Shown piece after piece: positions 36,590-45,258 of a DNA stretch of 64,000 nt. Source of the stretch: Sphingomonas crusticola (GTDB lineage: Bacteria > Pseudomonadota > Alphaproteobacteria > Sphingomonadales > Sphingomonadaceae); contig NZ_QTJP01000001.1 in the NCBI RefSeq assembly GCF_003391115.1, positions 248,001 through 312,000 on the forward strand. Reading direction: 5' to 3'. The position numbers and the translations under genes are program-made. The notes under the pieces were generated by a model, which was not told the origin of the DNA, did no database searches, and saw only the letters and a list, made by a program, of their open reading frames with translations. Position 1 is the stretch's first letter. Each line of letters starts with the position of its first letter.

Positions 36590-36922
36590 GTGACGGCAAA
36601 CGAACCCGGGCAGGATCCGATCGGTACCGATAATCCCACACGGGACGTCCGGCTTTCGCAGCTGGATGCGCGGCTCAAGGCCGCGACAGGCGCCGAACAG
36701 GCAAGGTCAGGAACGGCGCCGCGCAAGCCCGACAAGGGCTATCGTCAAGGCACCCGGGTCCTAACCGAGCTGGTCGCGGGTCCCGCTGGCGGTGCGCTGC
36801 TCGGCTGGTTCCTGGACCGGTTGTTCGGCACGGCGCCCTGGCTCCTGTTGGTGCTGCTGATCCTGGGGATCGCGGTCGCCTTCCGGAATATCTATCGGAT
36901 TTCGCAACAGCGTCCGGAGTGA
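36590..36922 (+). CDS. atpI: ATP synthase protein I (AtpI/AtpZ-like)
   Basis: A 110-aa accessory membrane protein at the head of the F0 operon. After an acidic, unstructured N-terminus (1-55) come two transmembrane helices: VLTELVAGPAGGALLGWFLD and PWLLLVLLILGIAVAF. The AGP.GG.LLG.. motif with conserved Gly is the AtpI hallmark. AtpI helps assemble the c-ring or carries Mg/Ca. Start is GTG 36590 with AGGAG eight bases upstream. Confidence 0.9.
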   Translation: MTANEPGQDPIGTDNPTRDVRLSQLDARLKAATGAEQARSGTAPRKPDKGYRQGTRVLTELVAGPAGGALLGWFLDRLFGTAPWLLLVLLILGIAVAFRNIYRISQQRPE

Positions 36923-36970
36923 TCCGGGCGCTTCGCGCATGATGGTTCACGCGAATAGGGGTTGAGAAGA

Positions 36971-37759
36971 ATGGCGGCTGAAGGATCCGGTATCGATCCC
37001 ATGCATCAGTTCCTGGTCGAGCCCGTGCTCGGCCGGCACCTGACGCTGTACGGCTACGATATCAGCTTCACCAATTCGGCCTTGTTCATGGTGATCACCG
37101 CCGCGGCGCTGTGGATTTTCATGCTCGGCGGCATGCAGCGTAAGCTGGTTCCGGGCCGCTGGCAGGCTGCGGTCGAGGGTATGACCGGGTTCGTCTCCAA
37201 CATGATGGAGACCAACATCGGCCCGCAGGGCAAGAAGTTCACGCCCTACGTCTTCTCGCTGTTCATGTTCATCCTGTTCGCCAACCTGATCGGTCTGTTT
37301 CCGCTCGGCATCGTCCCCGGCTTCCATCCGTTCACCGTGACGAGCCACATTACCGTCACCGCGGTCCTCGCCTTCGTCAGCTTCGGGATCGTGCTGGTCG
37401 TCGGCTTTGCCAAGCACGGTTTGCACTTCTTCTCGCTGTTCGTGCCCCACGGCACTCCCTGGCCGATTGCGCTTTTCGTCGCGCCGATCGAGTTGATGAG
37501 CTTTCTCGTCCGCCCGTTCAGCCTCGGTCTGCGACTGTTCGTGGCGATGACCGCCGGGCACATATTGCTCGACGTGTTCGCCAGCTTCGTGGTGCAGGGG
37601 CTCAACAGCGGGTCGGGCCTCGGCTTTGGGGTCAGCTTCCTGTCGTTCGTCATGATCATCGGCGTGTCGGCGCTCGAGCTGCTTGTGTCCGCCATCCAGG
37701 CCTATGTGTTCGCACTGCTGACGTCGTTATACCTCAACGACGCGGTCAATCTTCACTAA
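36971..37759 (+). CDS. atpB: F0F1 ATP synthase subunit a
   Basis: Membrane proton-channel subunit, 262 aa, about six helices. MHQFLVEPVLG is the typical beginning; the essential Arg188 lies in PFSLGLRLFVAMTAGHILL, which faces the c-ring Glu. SALELLVSAIQAYVFALLTSLYL is the last helix. I chose the ATG at 36971; a TTG three codons earlier is unlikely. Confidence 0.96.
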   Translation: MAAEGSGIDPMHQFLVEPVLGRHLTLYGYDISFTNSALFMVITAAALWIFMLGGMQRKLVPGRWQAAVEGMTGFVSNMMETNIGPQGKKFTPYVFSLFMFILFANLIGLFPLGIVPGFHPFTVTSHITVTAVLAFVSFGIVLVVGFAKHGLHFFSLFVPHGTPWPIALFVAPIELMSFLVRPFSLGLRLFVAMTAGHILLDVFASFVVQGLNSGSGLGFGVSFLSFVMIIGVSALELLVSAIQAYVFALLTSLYLNDAVNLH

Positions 37760-37789
37760 GTACAATCGATACCAAGAAGGGAAGACAAT

Positions 37790-38020
37790 ATGGACGTTAC
37801 CTCTGCCAAAATGATCGGCGCCGGCCTCGCAGCCATCGGTGTCGGCATGGCCGCGCTCGGCGTGGGCAACGTGTTCGGCTCGTTCCTCGAGGGCGCGCTG
37901 CGCAATCCGGGTGCCGCCGATGGCCAGCAGGGCCGCCTGTTCATCGGCTTCGCCGCCGCCGAGCTTCTGGGCCTGATCGCGTTCGTTATCGCGATCCTGA
38001 TCCTGTTCGTCGTCAAGTAA
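37790..38020 (+). CDS. atpE: F0F1 ATP synthase subunit c
   Basis: A 76-aa hairpin of two transmembrane helices. The polar loop has ALRNPGA (Arg38-Asn39-Pro40), and the proton-carrying Glu58 sits in [12 protein letters not shown]. No Na-binding Gln is seen, fitting a proton-driven enzyme. GAAGGGAAG lies upstream of the ATG. Confidence 0.97.
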   Translation: MDVTSAKMIGAGLAAIGVGMAALGVGNVFGSFLEGALRNPGAADGQQGRLFIGFAAAELLGLIAFVIAILILFVVK

Positions 38021-38080
38021 GCTGCAGGGGAGGGCGCCCGGCGCTCTCCCCATTTTTATCACGGCCTTCAAGGGAAGCCG

Positions 38081-38569
38081 ATGCCTCAGATTGATCAGAT
38101 CGCGTCCATTTATGCCTCGCAGCTATTCTGGCTGGTGGTGGTGTTCGGGCTGATCCTGATCGGCAGCTATCTCATGCTGCCGAAGATCCAGGGCACGGTC
38201 GAACAGCGCGACGCGCGCATCAGCGGCGATCTAGCCGCTGCCGAGAAGGCGCGGGCCGAGGCCGACGCGGCCGACGATGCCTATCAGGCCAAGCTCGGCG
38301 CCAGCCGCAGCGAGGCGCAGATGGCGGCGGCCAAGGCCAAGGCGGACGCCGCCACCGCCGCCGAAAAGGCGGTCAAGGCGGCCGACGTCGAGATCCACGC
38401 CAAGCTCGCCGCTGCCGAGGCCCAATTGCAGGGGCAGCAGACTGCTGCCTTGGCCGAGGTCGAAACAGTTGCCGCCGAAGCGGTCCAGGAAATCGTCGCC
38501 AAGGTCGCGGGCCTGAAGGTTGACCAGCAGGCCGCTGCGACCGCGGTCAAGACCGCGCTGACCGCGTAA
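38081..38569 (+). CDS. F0F1 ATP synthase subunit b' (peripheral stalk)
   Basis: 162 aa: one N-terminal transmembrane helix (SQLFWLVVVFGLILIGSYLML) and then a long Ala/Lys/Glu-rich coiled coil starting PKIQGTVEQRDARISGDL. Photosynthetic and alphaproteobacterial synthases use a b/b' heterodimer, and this gene before atpF fits b'. It is followed by atpF 11 bases after its stop. Because atpF' is not a standard single-word symbol here, I leave it blank. Confidence 0.92.
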   Translation: MPQIDQIASIYASQLFWLVVVFGLILIGSYLMLPKIQGTVEQRDARISGDLAAAEKARAEADAADDAYQAKLGASRSEAQMAAAKAKADAATAAEKAVKAADVEIHAKLAAAEAQLQGQQTAALAEVETVAAEAVQEIVAKVAGLKVDQQAAATAVKTALTA

Positions 38570-38580
38570 GGATTGCAAGC

Positions 38581-39135
38581 ATGACCGCTCCCCTTAATGC
38601 GACCACGCTCGCTCAGCCTGAAGCCATGGAGCATGGCGAGATGGCATTCCTCGGCATCAACGCCGGCGGCTTCGTCGCCCTGTCGATGCTGGTAGTGATC
38701 GGCATCCTCATCTGGAGGGGTGCGCCCAAGGCGATCGGTCGCGCACTCGACAACAAGATTGCCGCGATCCGCCAGCAGCTCGACGAAGCGTCAAAGCTGC
38801 GCGCGGAGGCCGAAGCGCTCCGGGCCGAATATCAGGCTAAGGCGGCTGCCGCCCAAAGCGAAGCGGACCAGATCCTGGCGCATGCTCGCGCGGAGGCGGA
38901 CGTGATCCTCGCCGACGCGAAGCAGCACACCGCCTCTCTGATCGAGCGCCGCACGCGCATGGCCGAGGACAAGATCGCTGCCGCCGAACGCACTGCGGTG
39001 GCGGAAGTCCGCGCCCGCGCCGCAGATGCCGCGTCGCGCGCCGCTGCTGCGCTTATCGCCGAGCGGCATGACGCCGAAGGCGACAAAGCCTTGGTTGACA
39101 AGACCATCGCCAATCTCGGTCAGCGCCTGAACTAA
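38581..39135 (+). CDS. atpF: F0F1 ATP synthase subunit b
   Basis: 184 aa: a short N-terminus, a transmembrane helix (about residues 26-44) in INAGGFVALSMLVVIGILIW and an amphipathic helix to the end that holds F1 via delta. RAPKAIGRALDNKIAAI-like sequence is typical of b. It is the last F0 gene; the F1 genes (atpHAGDC) are not in this window, which is normal for alphaproteobacteria. A partial GC palindrome follows near 39150. Confidence 0.93.
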   Translation: MTAPLNATTLAQPEAMEHGEMAFLGINAGGFVALSMLVVIGILIWRGAPKAIGRALDNKIAAIRQQLDEASKLRAEAEALRAEYQAKAAAAQSEADQILAHARAEADVILADAKQHTASLIERRTRMAEDKIAAAERTAVAEVRARAADAASRAAAALIAERHDAEGDKALVDKTIANLGQRLN

Positions 39136-39173
39136 GATAGTCGTTTCCGCCGGAGGCCGGGGCTCAGCAAGCG

Positions 39174-39704
39174 CTAGGTCAGGAAGCTGATGATCGCGTT
39201 GGGGTGGATCGGCAGCTGCGCAAAGCCGGCAACGCTGAACAGCAACGCCAAGCCGCCTGCGCCCCAGCCGAAAAACAGCAGCCACCACGTATCCGCCAAT
39301 GCCGCGATGGCGGTGGTAGCGAGCGCGATCGAGGCGAAGCCTTCGGACAGGTCGAATTGGTCGTCGCGATAGCCGTTGTGGTCATAATCTGCCTTGGCCG
39401 TCTGCGCCTTCGCCTTCAGCTCGATCGATTCCCGCGTATATTTCGCGAGCGCGGCTTGCGCGCGCGGCCGATCGTCGCCGCCCTCTGCCGCCGCAATCTC
39501 TTCCATGTGCAATTTCAGCCGGGTCGCTTGATATTCGTTCCAGGTGTCGATCTGCGTCGCCAGTGCCGCCTGCATGTTCTGGACGATATTGCCGTCCTTG
39601 ATATTGCCGAGCGCCATCAGCACCGACAGAATTACGACTGTCGCCGCGACGGCACGGTTCAATCTCTTGTCCTGCGCCTCGGGAATATCGGGGGCTTCGC
39701 TCAT
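39174..39704 (-). CDS. DUF4337 family membrane protein
   Basis: 176 aa: an N-terminal transmembrane helix (NRAVAATVVILSVLMALGNI), a cytoplasmic or periplasmic helical region with DTWNEYQATRLKLHMEE (the DUF4337 core motif), and two C-terminal hydrophobic helices (FASIALATTAIAALADTWWL and a following one ending in IISFLT). The function is unknown. The start at 39704 has GGAG seven bases upstream; it diverges from uvrC. Confidence 0.88.
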   Translation of the reverse strand: MSEAPDIPEAQDKRLNRAVAATVVILSVLMALGNIKDGNIVQNMQAALATQIDTWNEYQATRLKLHMEEIAAAEGGDDRPRAQAALAKYTRESIELKAKAQTAKADYDHNGYRDDQFDLSEGFASIALATTAIAALADTWWLLFFGWGAGGLALLFSVAGFAQLPIHPNAIISFLT

Positions 39705-39754
39705 CGGCCGCTCCACTGCTGGCATGATCGGGTTTTGGCTCCTAAATCAGCAAT

Positions 39755-41695
39755 GTGAGCGACACCACCAAAGACCTGGGCGACCGTTTCAGCGAGGAGA
39801 AGGCGACCTATTCGGTTCGCGGCGAGGCCGGCGGCGCCGGCGCGCCCGATATCGAGGCGGGCATTGCTGCGATCCGCAACGTCCTCAAGACCTTGCCCGT
39901 ACGGCCGGGCGTTTACCGCATGCTCGATGCGCGCGGCGACGTGCTCTATGTCGGCAAGGCGCGCGCGCTCAAGAATCGCGTCAGCAATTACACGCAGGTC
40001 AGCCGCCTGCCTAAGCGACTGACGCGCATGATCGCGCAAACGCGCGGCATGACGATCGTCACGACGAATACGGAAGCCGAGGCGCTGCTGCTCGAGGCGC
40101 AGCTTATCAAGCGATTCCGGCCGCCGTACAATGTGCTGCTGCGCGACGATAAAAGCTTTCCCTTCATCTTGCTGCGGGAGGATCATGCTTTCCCACGTGC
40201 GCAGCTGCATCGCGGCGCCCGGCGCGCCAAGGGTCAGTATTTCGGGCCATTCGCGGGGGCCGGAGCGGTGAGGAAGACCCTCACCTCGCTACAGAAATTG
40301 TTCCTGTTGCGCTCATGCACCGACAGTTTTTTCGCAAACCGCACGCGACCGTGCTTGCTCCATCAGATCAAGCGCTGCTCGGCGCCGTGCGTCGACCGTA
40401 TCAGCGTCGAGGATTATGCCGAGCTGGTTGCCGATGCGACGGCCTTCCTCGCCGGCAAGTCGACGCAAGTGCAGAAACGGCTGAGCGCGCAGATGGCGGA
40501 AGCGGCCGAAGCGATGGACTTCGAGCTGGCGGCGGTCCTGCGCGACCGGCTGAAGGCTCTGACCTTCATCCAGGGTACGCAGGCGATCAATGCGGATGGC
40601 GTGGACGAGGCCGACGTCTTCGCATTGGCCTGCAAGTCCGGCCAGATCGGCATCCAGGCGTTCTTCATTCGTGGCGGCCAGAATTGGGGGCACCGCGCCT
40701 TCTTCCCGACGCACACGGCCGAAATACCGGAAGATGAAGTTCTGACGAGCTTCATGATGCAATTTTATGAGGAGGTGCCGCCGCCGCGGCTGATCCTGAC
40801 CGACCGGATCCTGCCTGAAGCGGAGCTGGTAGCGGAAGCGCTGGCGGCCAAGGCCGAGCGCAAGGTCGTGCTCAAGGTGCCGCAACGGGGCGAGCAGCGC
40901 CGCTTGCTGGCTCAGGCAACGCGTAACGCGGAAGAAGCGCTCGATCGCAGGCTGGCAGAGGGCGCGACCCAGTCGAGGTTGCTGCGCGAAGTCGCCGACC
41001 TGTTCGAGCTGGAGGCGGTGCCCAACCGGATCGAGATTTACGACAATAGCCATATCATGGGCACGAATATGGTGGGGGCGATGGTGGTGGCGGGGCCGGA
41101 AGGGTTCCGCAATGGCCAGTATCGCAAGTTCAACATCAAGCGCCCCGAGACCGCGCCGGGCGACGACTTCGCGATGATGCGCGAAGTGCTGGAACGGCGC
41201 TTTGCCCGACTGGAGCGCGAGGATCCGGACCGCAAATCCGGCGAATGGCCCGATCTGTTGCTGATCGACGGTGGAAAGGGGCAGGTCTCAGCCGTCTACA
41301 AGACGATGGAAGAGATGGGCGTGCACGACGTGCCGGTGGTCGGCATCTCCAAAGGCCCGGATCGCAACGCGGGGCGCGAGCATTTCCACTTGCCCGACGG
41401 CCGCGAATCAATGCTTCCGATGAACTCGCCCGTCCTGTTTTATCTGCAGCGGTTGCGCGACGAGGCCCACCGCTTCGCAATCGGGGCGCACCGTACCAAG
41501 CGTGCCGCAGCCTTCACCAGCAGCCCGCTCGACGATGTCGCCGGCATCGGGCCGGCGCGCAAGAAGGCATTGTTGATGCATTTTGGCACGGCCAAAGCCG
41601 TCAAGAGCGCCGGGCTGGAGGATCTGCAGAAGGCGCCGGGCGTCTCTGCTGCGATGGCGCGCGCGATCTACGATCACTTTCATCCAAGCGGGTGA
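39755..41695 (+). CDS. uvrC: Excinuclease ABC subunit C
   Basis: The nuclease of nucleotide excision repair, making both incisions around a lesion; 646 aa. An N-terminal extension of about 45 residues precedes the GIY-YIG domain (GVYRMLD, LYVGKARALKNRV, about residues 52-76). The Cys-rich CLLHQIKRCSAPCV, the UVR segment (AEAMDFELAAVLRDRL), the RNase H-like C nuclease (IEIYDNSHIMGTNMVGAMVV, LLIDGGKGQ) and a tandem HhH (VAGIGPARKKALLMHFG, APGVSAAMARAI) follow. Start is GTG 39755 with a weak ribosome-binding site. I see no LexA box in its short upstream region. Confidence 0.96.
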   Translation: MSDTTKDLGDRFSEEKATYSVRGEAGGAGAPDIEAGIAAIRNVLKTLPVRPGVYRMLDARGDVLYVGKARALKNRVSNYTQVSRLPKRLTRMIAQTRGMTIVTTNTEAEALLLEAQLIKRFRPPYNVLLRDDKSFPFILLREDHAFPRAQLHRGARRAKGQYFGPFAGAGAVRKTLTSLQKLFLLRSCTDSFFANRTRPCLLHQIKRCSAPCVDRISVEDYAELVADATAFLAGKSTQVQKRLSAQMAEAAEAMDFELAAVLRDRLKALTFIQGTQAINADGVDEADVFALACKSGQIGIQAFFIRGGQNWGHRAFFPTHTAEIPEDEVLTSFMMQFYEEVPPPRLILTDRILPEAELVAEALAAKAERKVVLKVPQRGEQRRLLAQATRNAEEALDRRLAEGATQSRLLREVADLFELEAVPNRIEIYDNSHIMGTNMVGAMVVAGPEGFRNGQYRKFNIKRPETAPGDDFAMMREVLERRFARLEREDPDRKSGEWPDLLLIDGGKGQVSAVYKTMEEMGVHDVPVVGISKGPDRNAGREHFHLPDGRESMLPMNSPVLFYLQRLRDEAHRFAIGAHRTKRAAAFTSSPLDDVAGIGPARKKALLMHFGTAKAVKSAGLEDLQKAPGVSAAMARAIYDHFHPSG

Positions 41696-41712
41696 CGGCC
41701 TAGCACCGCCTT

Positions 41713-42444
41713 ATGCATGTCGAAGCCCAGGCGATCGTCTGCGCGGTGCGCGCCCACGGCGAGCATGGCGCGATCGTGCGCGCATTCACGCCCACCGACG
41801 GCATGCTGGCAGGCTATGTAAGAGGGGGGCGCTCGCGGCGGCTGCGGCCGATCCTCGTGCCGGGAAATCTCGTCCGCGCGGACTTTCGCGCCCGCACGGA
41901 CGAGCAATTGCCCGCGCTGACGGTCGAGCTCACCGAAAGCCGCGCGTCGATGCTGAGCGAGGCTTTGCCGGTGGCAGCGATCGAATGGACGACCGCCCTG
42001 ACTGCCACCGCCTTACCCGAGGTGCAGCCTTATCCCCGCCTCTATGCGGCGCTCGACGGTGTCCTGGCTGCAGTGGTGGCGGCACCGGCGGCACGGGCCT
42101 GGGCTGCGGCGTTGGTGCGCTACGAACTGCTCCTCCTGTCCGAGCTTGGCTTCGGCCTCGATCTATCGGCGTGCGTCGCCGGCGGGGCGCGCGAGGATTT
42201 GGCCTATGTCAGCCCCAAGAGCGGCGGCGCCGTCAGTCGGACGGCGGGGGAGGGTTATCGCGATCGCCTATTACCGCTGCCCCCCTTCCTCACGGACGGT
42301 GGGGCAGGGGATTGGCAGGATATCATCGACGGCTTCCGTCTGACGGGCCATTTCCTCGAGCGCGATCTTCTCCATGGCCGCGCCGCTGAGATACTGGCCG
42401 CGCGCGAACGCCTGGTCGATCGCTTGAAGCGCGTCACCGGCTGA
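41713..42444 (+). CDS. recO: DNA repair protein RecO
   Basis: 243 aa. It helps RecR load RecA onto SSB-coated DNA. The N-terminal OB fold begins [26 protein letters not shown], and [18 protein letters not shown] is conserved. [33 protein letters not shown] shows the helical middle region; the Cys seen here is single, whereas some RecOs have a four-Cys zinc site. It follows uvrC after 17 bases and is likely co-transcribed. Confidence 0.92.
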   Translation: MHVEAQAIVCAVRAHGEHGAIVRAFTPTDGMLAGYVRGGRSRRLRPILVPGNLVRADFRARTDEQLPALTVELTESRASMLSEALPVAAIEWTTALTATALPEVQPYPRLYAALDGVLAAVVAAPAARAWAAALVRYELLLLSELGFGLDLSACVAGGAREDLAYVSPKSGGAVSRTAGEGYRDRLLPLPPFLTDGGAGDWQDIIDGFRLTGHFLERDLLHGRAAEILAARERLVDRLKRVTG

Positions 42445-42471
42445 GACAAAGGAAGGCAAAGGAGTCGCTCA

Positions 42472-43287
42472 ATGCCGGATCAACCCACGATCATCCTCAA
42501 TGATGGCGCGGCGATGCCCCAGCTCGGCTATGGCGTGTTTCTGGTCCCACCGGAGGAGACGGAGCGGTTGGTCGCCGATGCGATCGACCTGGGTTACAAG
42601 GCGGTCGATACCGCCGCTTTCTACCGCAACGAGGCCGGCGTCGGCCGGGCGGTACGCGCCAGCGGCAGGCAGGTGTTCGTCACCACGAAATTGTTCAACG
42701 ACGACCATGGCTATGATCGCGCGCTACGGGCGTTCGACGCGAGCTACGAAGCGCTCGGGCTGGACGTAATTGATCTTTATCTTATCCACTGGCCGGTACC
42801 CCGGCAGGACCTTTACGCCGACAGCTGGAAAGCTTTGGTCCGGCTACGCGACGAGGGTCGGGTCAAATCTATCGGCGTATCCAACTTCACCATGACCCAC
42901 CTTGAGCGCATCATCCACGACACGGGTGTCGTGCCTGCGGTCAACCAGGTTGAGCTACATCCCTATTTTCAGCAGGTTGAGCTGCGCGCTTACCATGACG
43001 AGAACGATATCGTCACAACAAGCTGGTCGCCGCTGGGACGAGGCGGCGTGCTCGCCGATGCCGTGATCGCTAAAATCGCCCGCAAGCATGACCGCACACC
43101 CGCGCAGGTCATCCTCCGCTGGCATATCGACAACGGTCTTACGGTCATTCCGAAATCGTCCAGTCGAGCGCGCCAGGCGGAAAATCTGGACGTGTTCGGC
43201 TTCGCGCTCGACGTCGACGACGTGCATGCGATTGCGCGGCTGGACCGTGCCGATGGCCGGATCGGCCCGGACCCGGAGCTGCTATAG
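42472..43287 (+). CDS. Aldo/keto reductase (2,5-diketogluconate reductase-like)
   Basis: A 271-aa NADPH-dependent TIM-barrel reductase. The catalytic tetrad is present: Asp46 and Tyr51 in AVDTAAFYRNE, Lys73 in VTTKLF and His106 in LIHWP. IPKSSSRARQAENL is the cofactor-binding C-terminal motif. The AFYRNE and PVPRQDLYADSW segments place it in the AKR5-like group acting on sugar ketones or other carbonyls. AAAGGAG lies upstream. It overlaps the convergent OPT gene by six bases. Confidence 0.92.
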   Translation: MPDQPTIILNDGAAMPQLGYGVFLVPPEETERLVADAIDLGYKAVDTAAFYRNEAGVGRAVRASGRQVFVTTKLFNDDHGYDRALRAFDASYEALGLDVIDLYLIHWPVPRQDLYADSWKALVRLRDEGRVKSIGVSNFTMTHLERIIHDTGVVPAVNQVELHPYFQQVELRAYHDENDIVTTSWSPLGRGGVLADAVIAKIARKHDRTPAQVILRWHIDNGLTVIPKSSSRARQAENLDVFGFALDVDDVHAIARLDRADGRIGPDPELL

Positions 43288-45219
43288 GCTGGCGGAGACC
43301 CGCGCGATCCAGCGATAGAGATAAGCGAGGATCGCGCCGAAAACCGCGAGGCCGACAAAAATGGCCGGGGTAGCGAAGCCTTCCCCTACGAGAGCTAGCG
43401 GCGTGCCGCTGCCCGTCGCCACGATGATGCCGGCCAATGCCACCCCGAACAGCCCGTCGCCGACGATGAATCCCGATGCGAGCAACACACCGGTCCGCGC
43501 GGCAACCTCGGTACCGGTTCGCTTCTCGTAAAGGCGGCCGATGATCGCGCCGATGACCACGGGCAGGGTCGCGCCCATTGGCAAATAAATCCCGAGTCCG
43601 ACCGCCAGCGGCGGCACACGCCGTTTGCCCAGCTTGCCGAGCAGGGCATCAATAAGGATCAGCACGATCCCGACAGCGACGCCTGCGCCGATGATCGGCC
43701 AATCCAGGCCGGCACCGAGCACGCCCTTGGCCAACGTGCTGATCAGCGTCGCCTGAGGCGCTGCCAGTGGGGCAGGGGGTGCCGCGCCTTCCAGCGGCGC
43801 GAATCCATAAGCCTGGTTCAAAAGGTTCAGCGCGACCGGAATGACGAGCGAGCCGGCAATGACGCCGATCATCAGTGCCACCTGCTGCTTCCATGGCGTG
43901 GCGCCGACCAGTTGCCCGGTCTTCAGGTCCTGTAGATTGTCGTTCGATATGGTCGCGGTCGAGAAGATCAAGGCGGTCAGGAACAGCGCAAAGGCGACGA
44001 GATGCTGCACGGCGCCGGCTGGCACGTGCGGCTTTACGAAGATCGCCAGCACCAATCCGGCGCCGACCACGCCCAGGATACCCAGCCCCGATACCGGGCT
44101 GTTGGACGCACCGATAAGGCCGGCCATATAACCGCAGACAGCTGCGACGATCGCGCCGGCGATGATGACATAGACGATGCCGAGGATGATCAGCGGCCAC
44201 GTAAGACTCGCGAGCGGGCCGGCGATCAGGAATTCGTAGAGGACGATCGCCAGCGGCACGATCAGCACCATGAGCCCCAGGCCAAGTATCGCCACCGGCA
44301 AATCCTGCTCTTCGATCGCAAGCAACTCATTACCTGCCTTGCGCGAGCGCGAAGCCTCGAGCGAATCTTTCAGCCCGCCGAGGATCGGGACGATCAAGGT
44401 AGCGAGCGTCCACAGAGCCGCGACGCCGATCACCCCCGCGCCGAAGAAGCGCACCTGATGCGCCCACACCGCCTGTGCTGCATCGGGCGTGCCGGCAAGA
44501 TAGGTCAACAATGGTGTGATGATGCCGAAGCCCAGCACCACACCCCACAAAATTGCGAGCCCTACGGTAAGGCCGACGAGATGGCCGGCGCCAATCAGGG
44601 CGAACGACATGCTGGCATCGATTCCCGTTCCCGCCGGACCGACGCGAAACCATTTGCTGATCTCGGCAGTGGCGATCTGGGTTGCTGCCAGGGCCGAATA
44701 GAATGCGGATGCGATGCTGCCTGCGATGATAACGCGCAAACCGACCTTGCTCTCTGCAGCGCCGGCCGCAGTCTCGGAGCCGACCTTGAGCACCGCGGCG
44801 GCGGCAACGCCTTCAGGGTAGGGGAGGTCAGACCCGGTGACCAATGCCCGCCGCAGCGGCACGCTAAACAAGACACCCAGCAGTCCGCCGATGGCGCATA
44901 CGGCGAAGGTCATCCAAAAGCTGAATCCGGTCCACCAGCCGACCATGACCAGGCCGGGCAAGACGTAGCCGATTGAAGACAAGGTACCGGCCGCACTGGC
45001 GATCGTCTGGACGATATTGTTTTCGAAGATGTTGGAATTCTTGAAATTGCGCAGCAGCGCCATCGAGATCACGGCTGCCGGGATGGACGTGGCGATCGTC
45101 AGCCCGACCTTAAGGCCCAGATAAAGATTGGCCGCGGTGAACAGCAGCGTGATGAAACAGCCGAGCGCGATGCCCCGCAGCGTGATCTCGGGCGGGCGGG
45201 AAGCGGGTTTCGAAGCCAT
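43282..45219 (-). CDS. OPT family oligopeptide transporter
   Basis: 645 aa, about 15-16 transmembrane helices. EITLRGIALGCFITLLFTAANLYLGLKVGLTIATSIPAAV is the classic OPT opening; SDLPYPEGVAAAAVLKVG is the conserved gate region. The C-terminal FIVGDGLFGVALAGI helix is also present. Family members take up small peptides or metal chelates by proton symport. No regulatory signal is visible. It is transcribed away from the udgX-like gene upstream on the same strand (39-bp gap). Confidence 0.93.
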   Translation of the reverse strand: MASKPASRPPEITLRGIALGCFITLLFTAANLYLGLKVGLTIATSIPAAVISMALLRNFKNSNIFENNIVQTIASAAGTLSSIGYVLPGLVMVGWWTGFSFWMTFAVCAIGGLLGVLFSVPLRRALVTGSDLPYPEGVAAAAVLKVGSETAAGAAESKVGLRVIIAGSIASAFYSALAATQIATAEISKWFRVGPAGTGIDASMSFALIGAGHLVGLTVGLAILWGVVLGFGIITPLLTYLAGTPDAAQAVWAHQVRFFGAGVIGVAALWTLATLIVPILGGLKDSLEASRSRKAGNELLAIEEQDLPVAILGLGLMVLIVPLAIVLYEFLIAGPLASLTWPLIILGIVYVIIAGAIVAAVCGYMAGLIGASNSPVSGLGILGVVGAGLVLAIFVKPHVPAGAVQHLVAFALFLTALIFSTATISNDNLQDLKTGQLVGATPWKQQVALMIGVIAGSLVIPVALNLLNQAYGFAPLEGAAPPAPLAAPQATLISTLAKGVLGAGLDWPIIGAGVAVGIVLILIDALLGKLGKRRVPPLAVGLGIYLPMGATLPVVIGAIIGRLYEKRTGTEVAARTGVLLASGFIVGDGLFGVALAGIIVATGSGTPLALVGEGFATPAIFVGLAVFGAILAYLYRWIARVSASL

Positions 45220-45258
45220 TGCGCCACCTAGCCGGATGGCCCCGGCAGAGTCGAGCAG

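Noticed and set aside
36590-39135. F0 genes separated from F1 as an anomaly
   Set aside because: This split is normal in alphaproteobacteria.
39705-39754. A LexA box upstream of uvrC
   Set aside because: No GTTC-N7-GTTC or reverse form is present in the short divergent gap.
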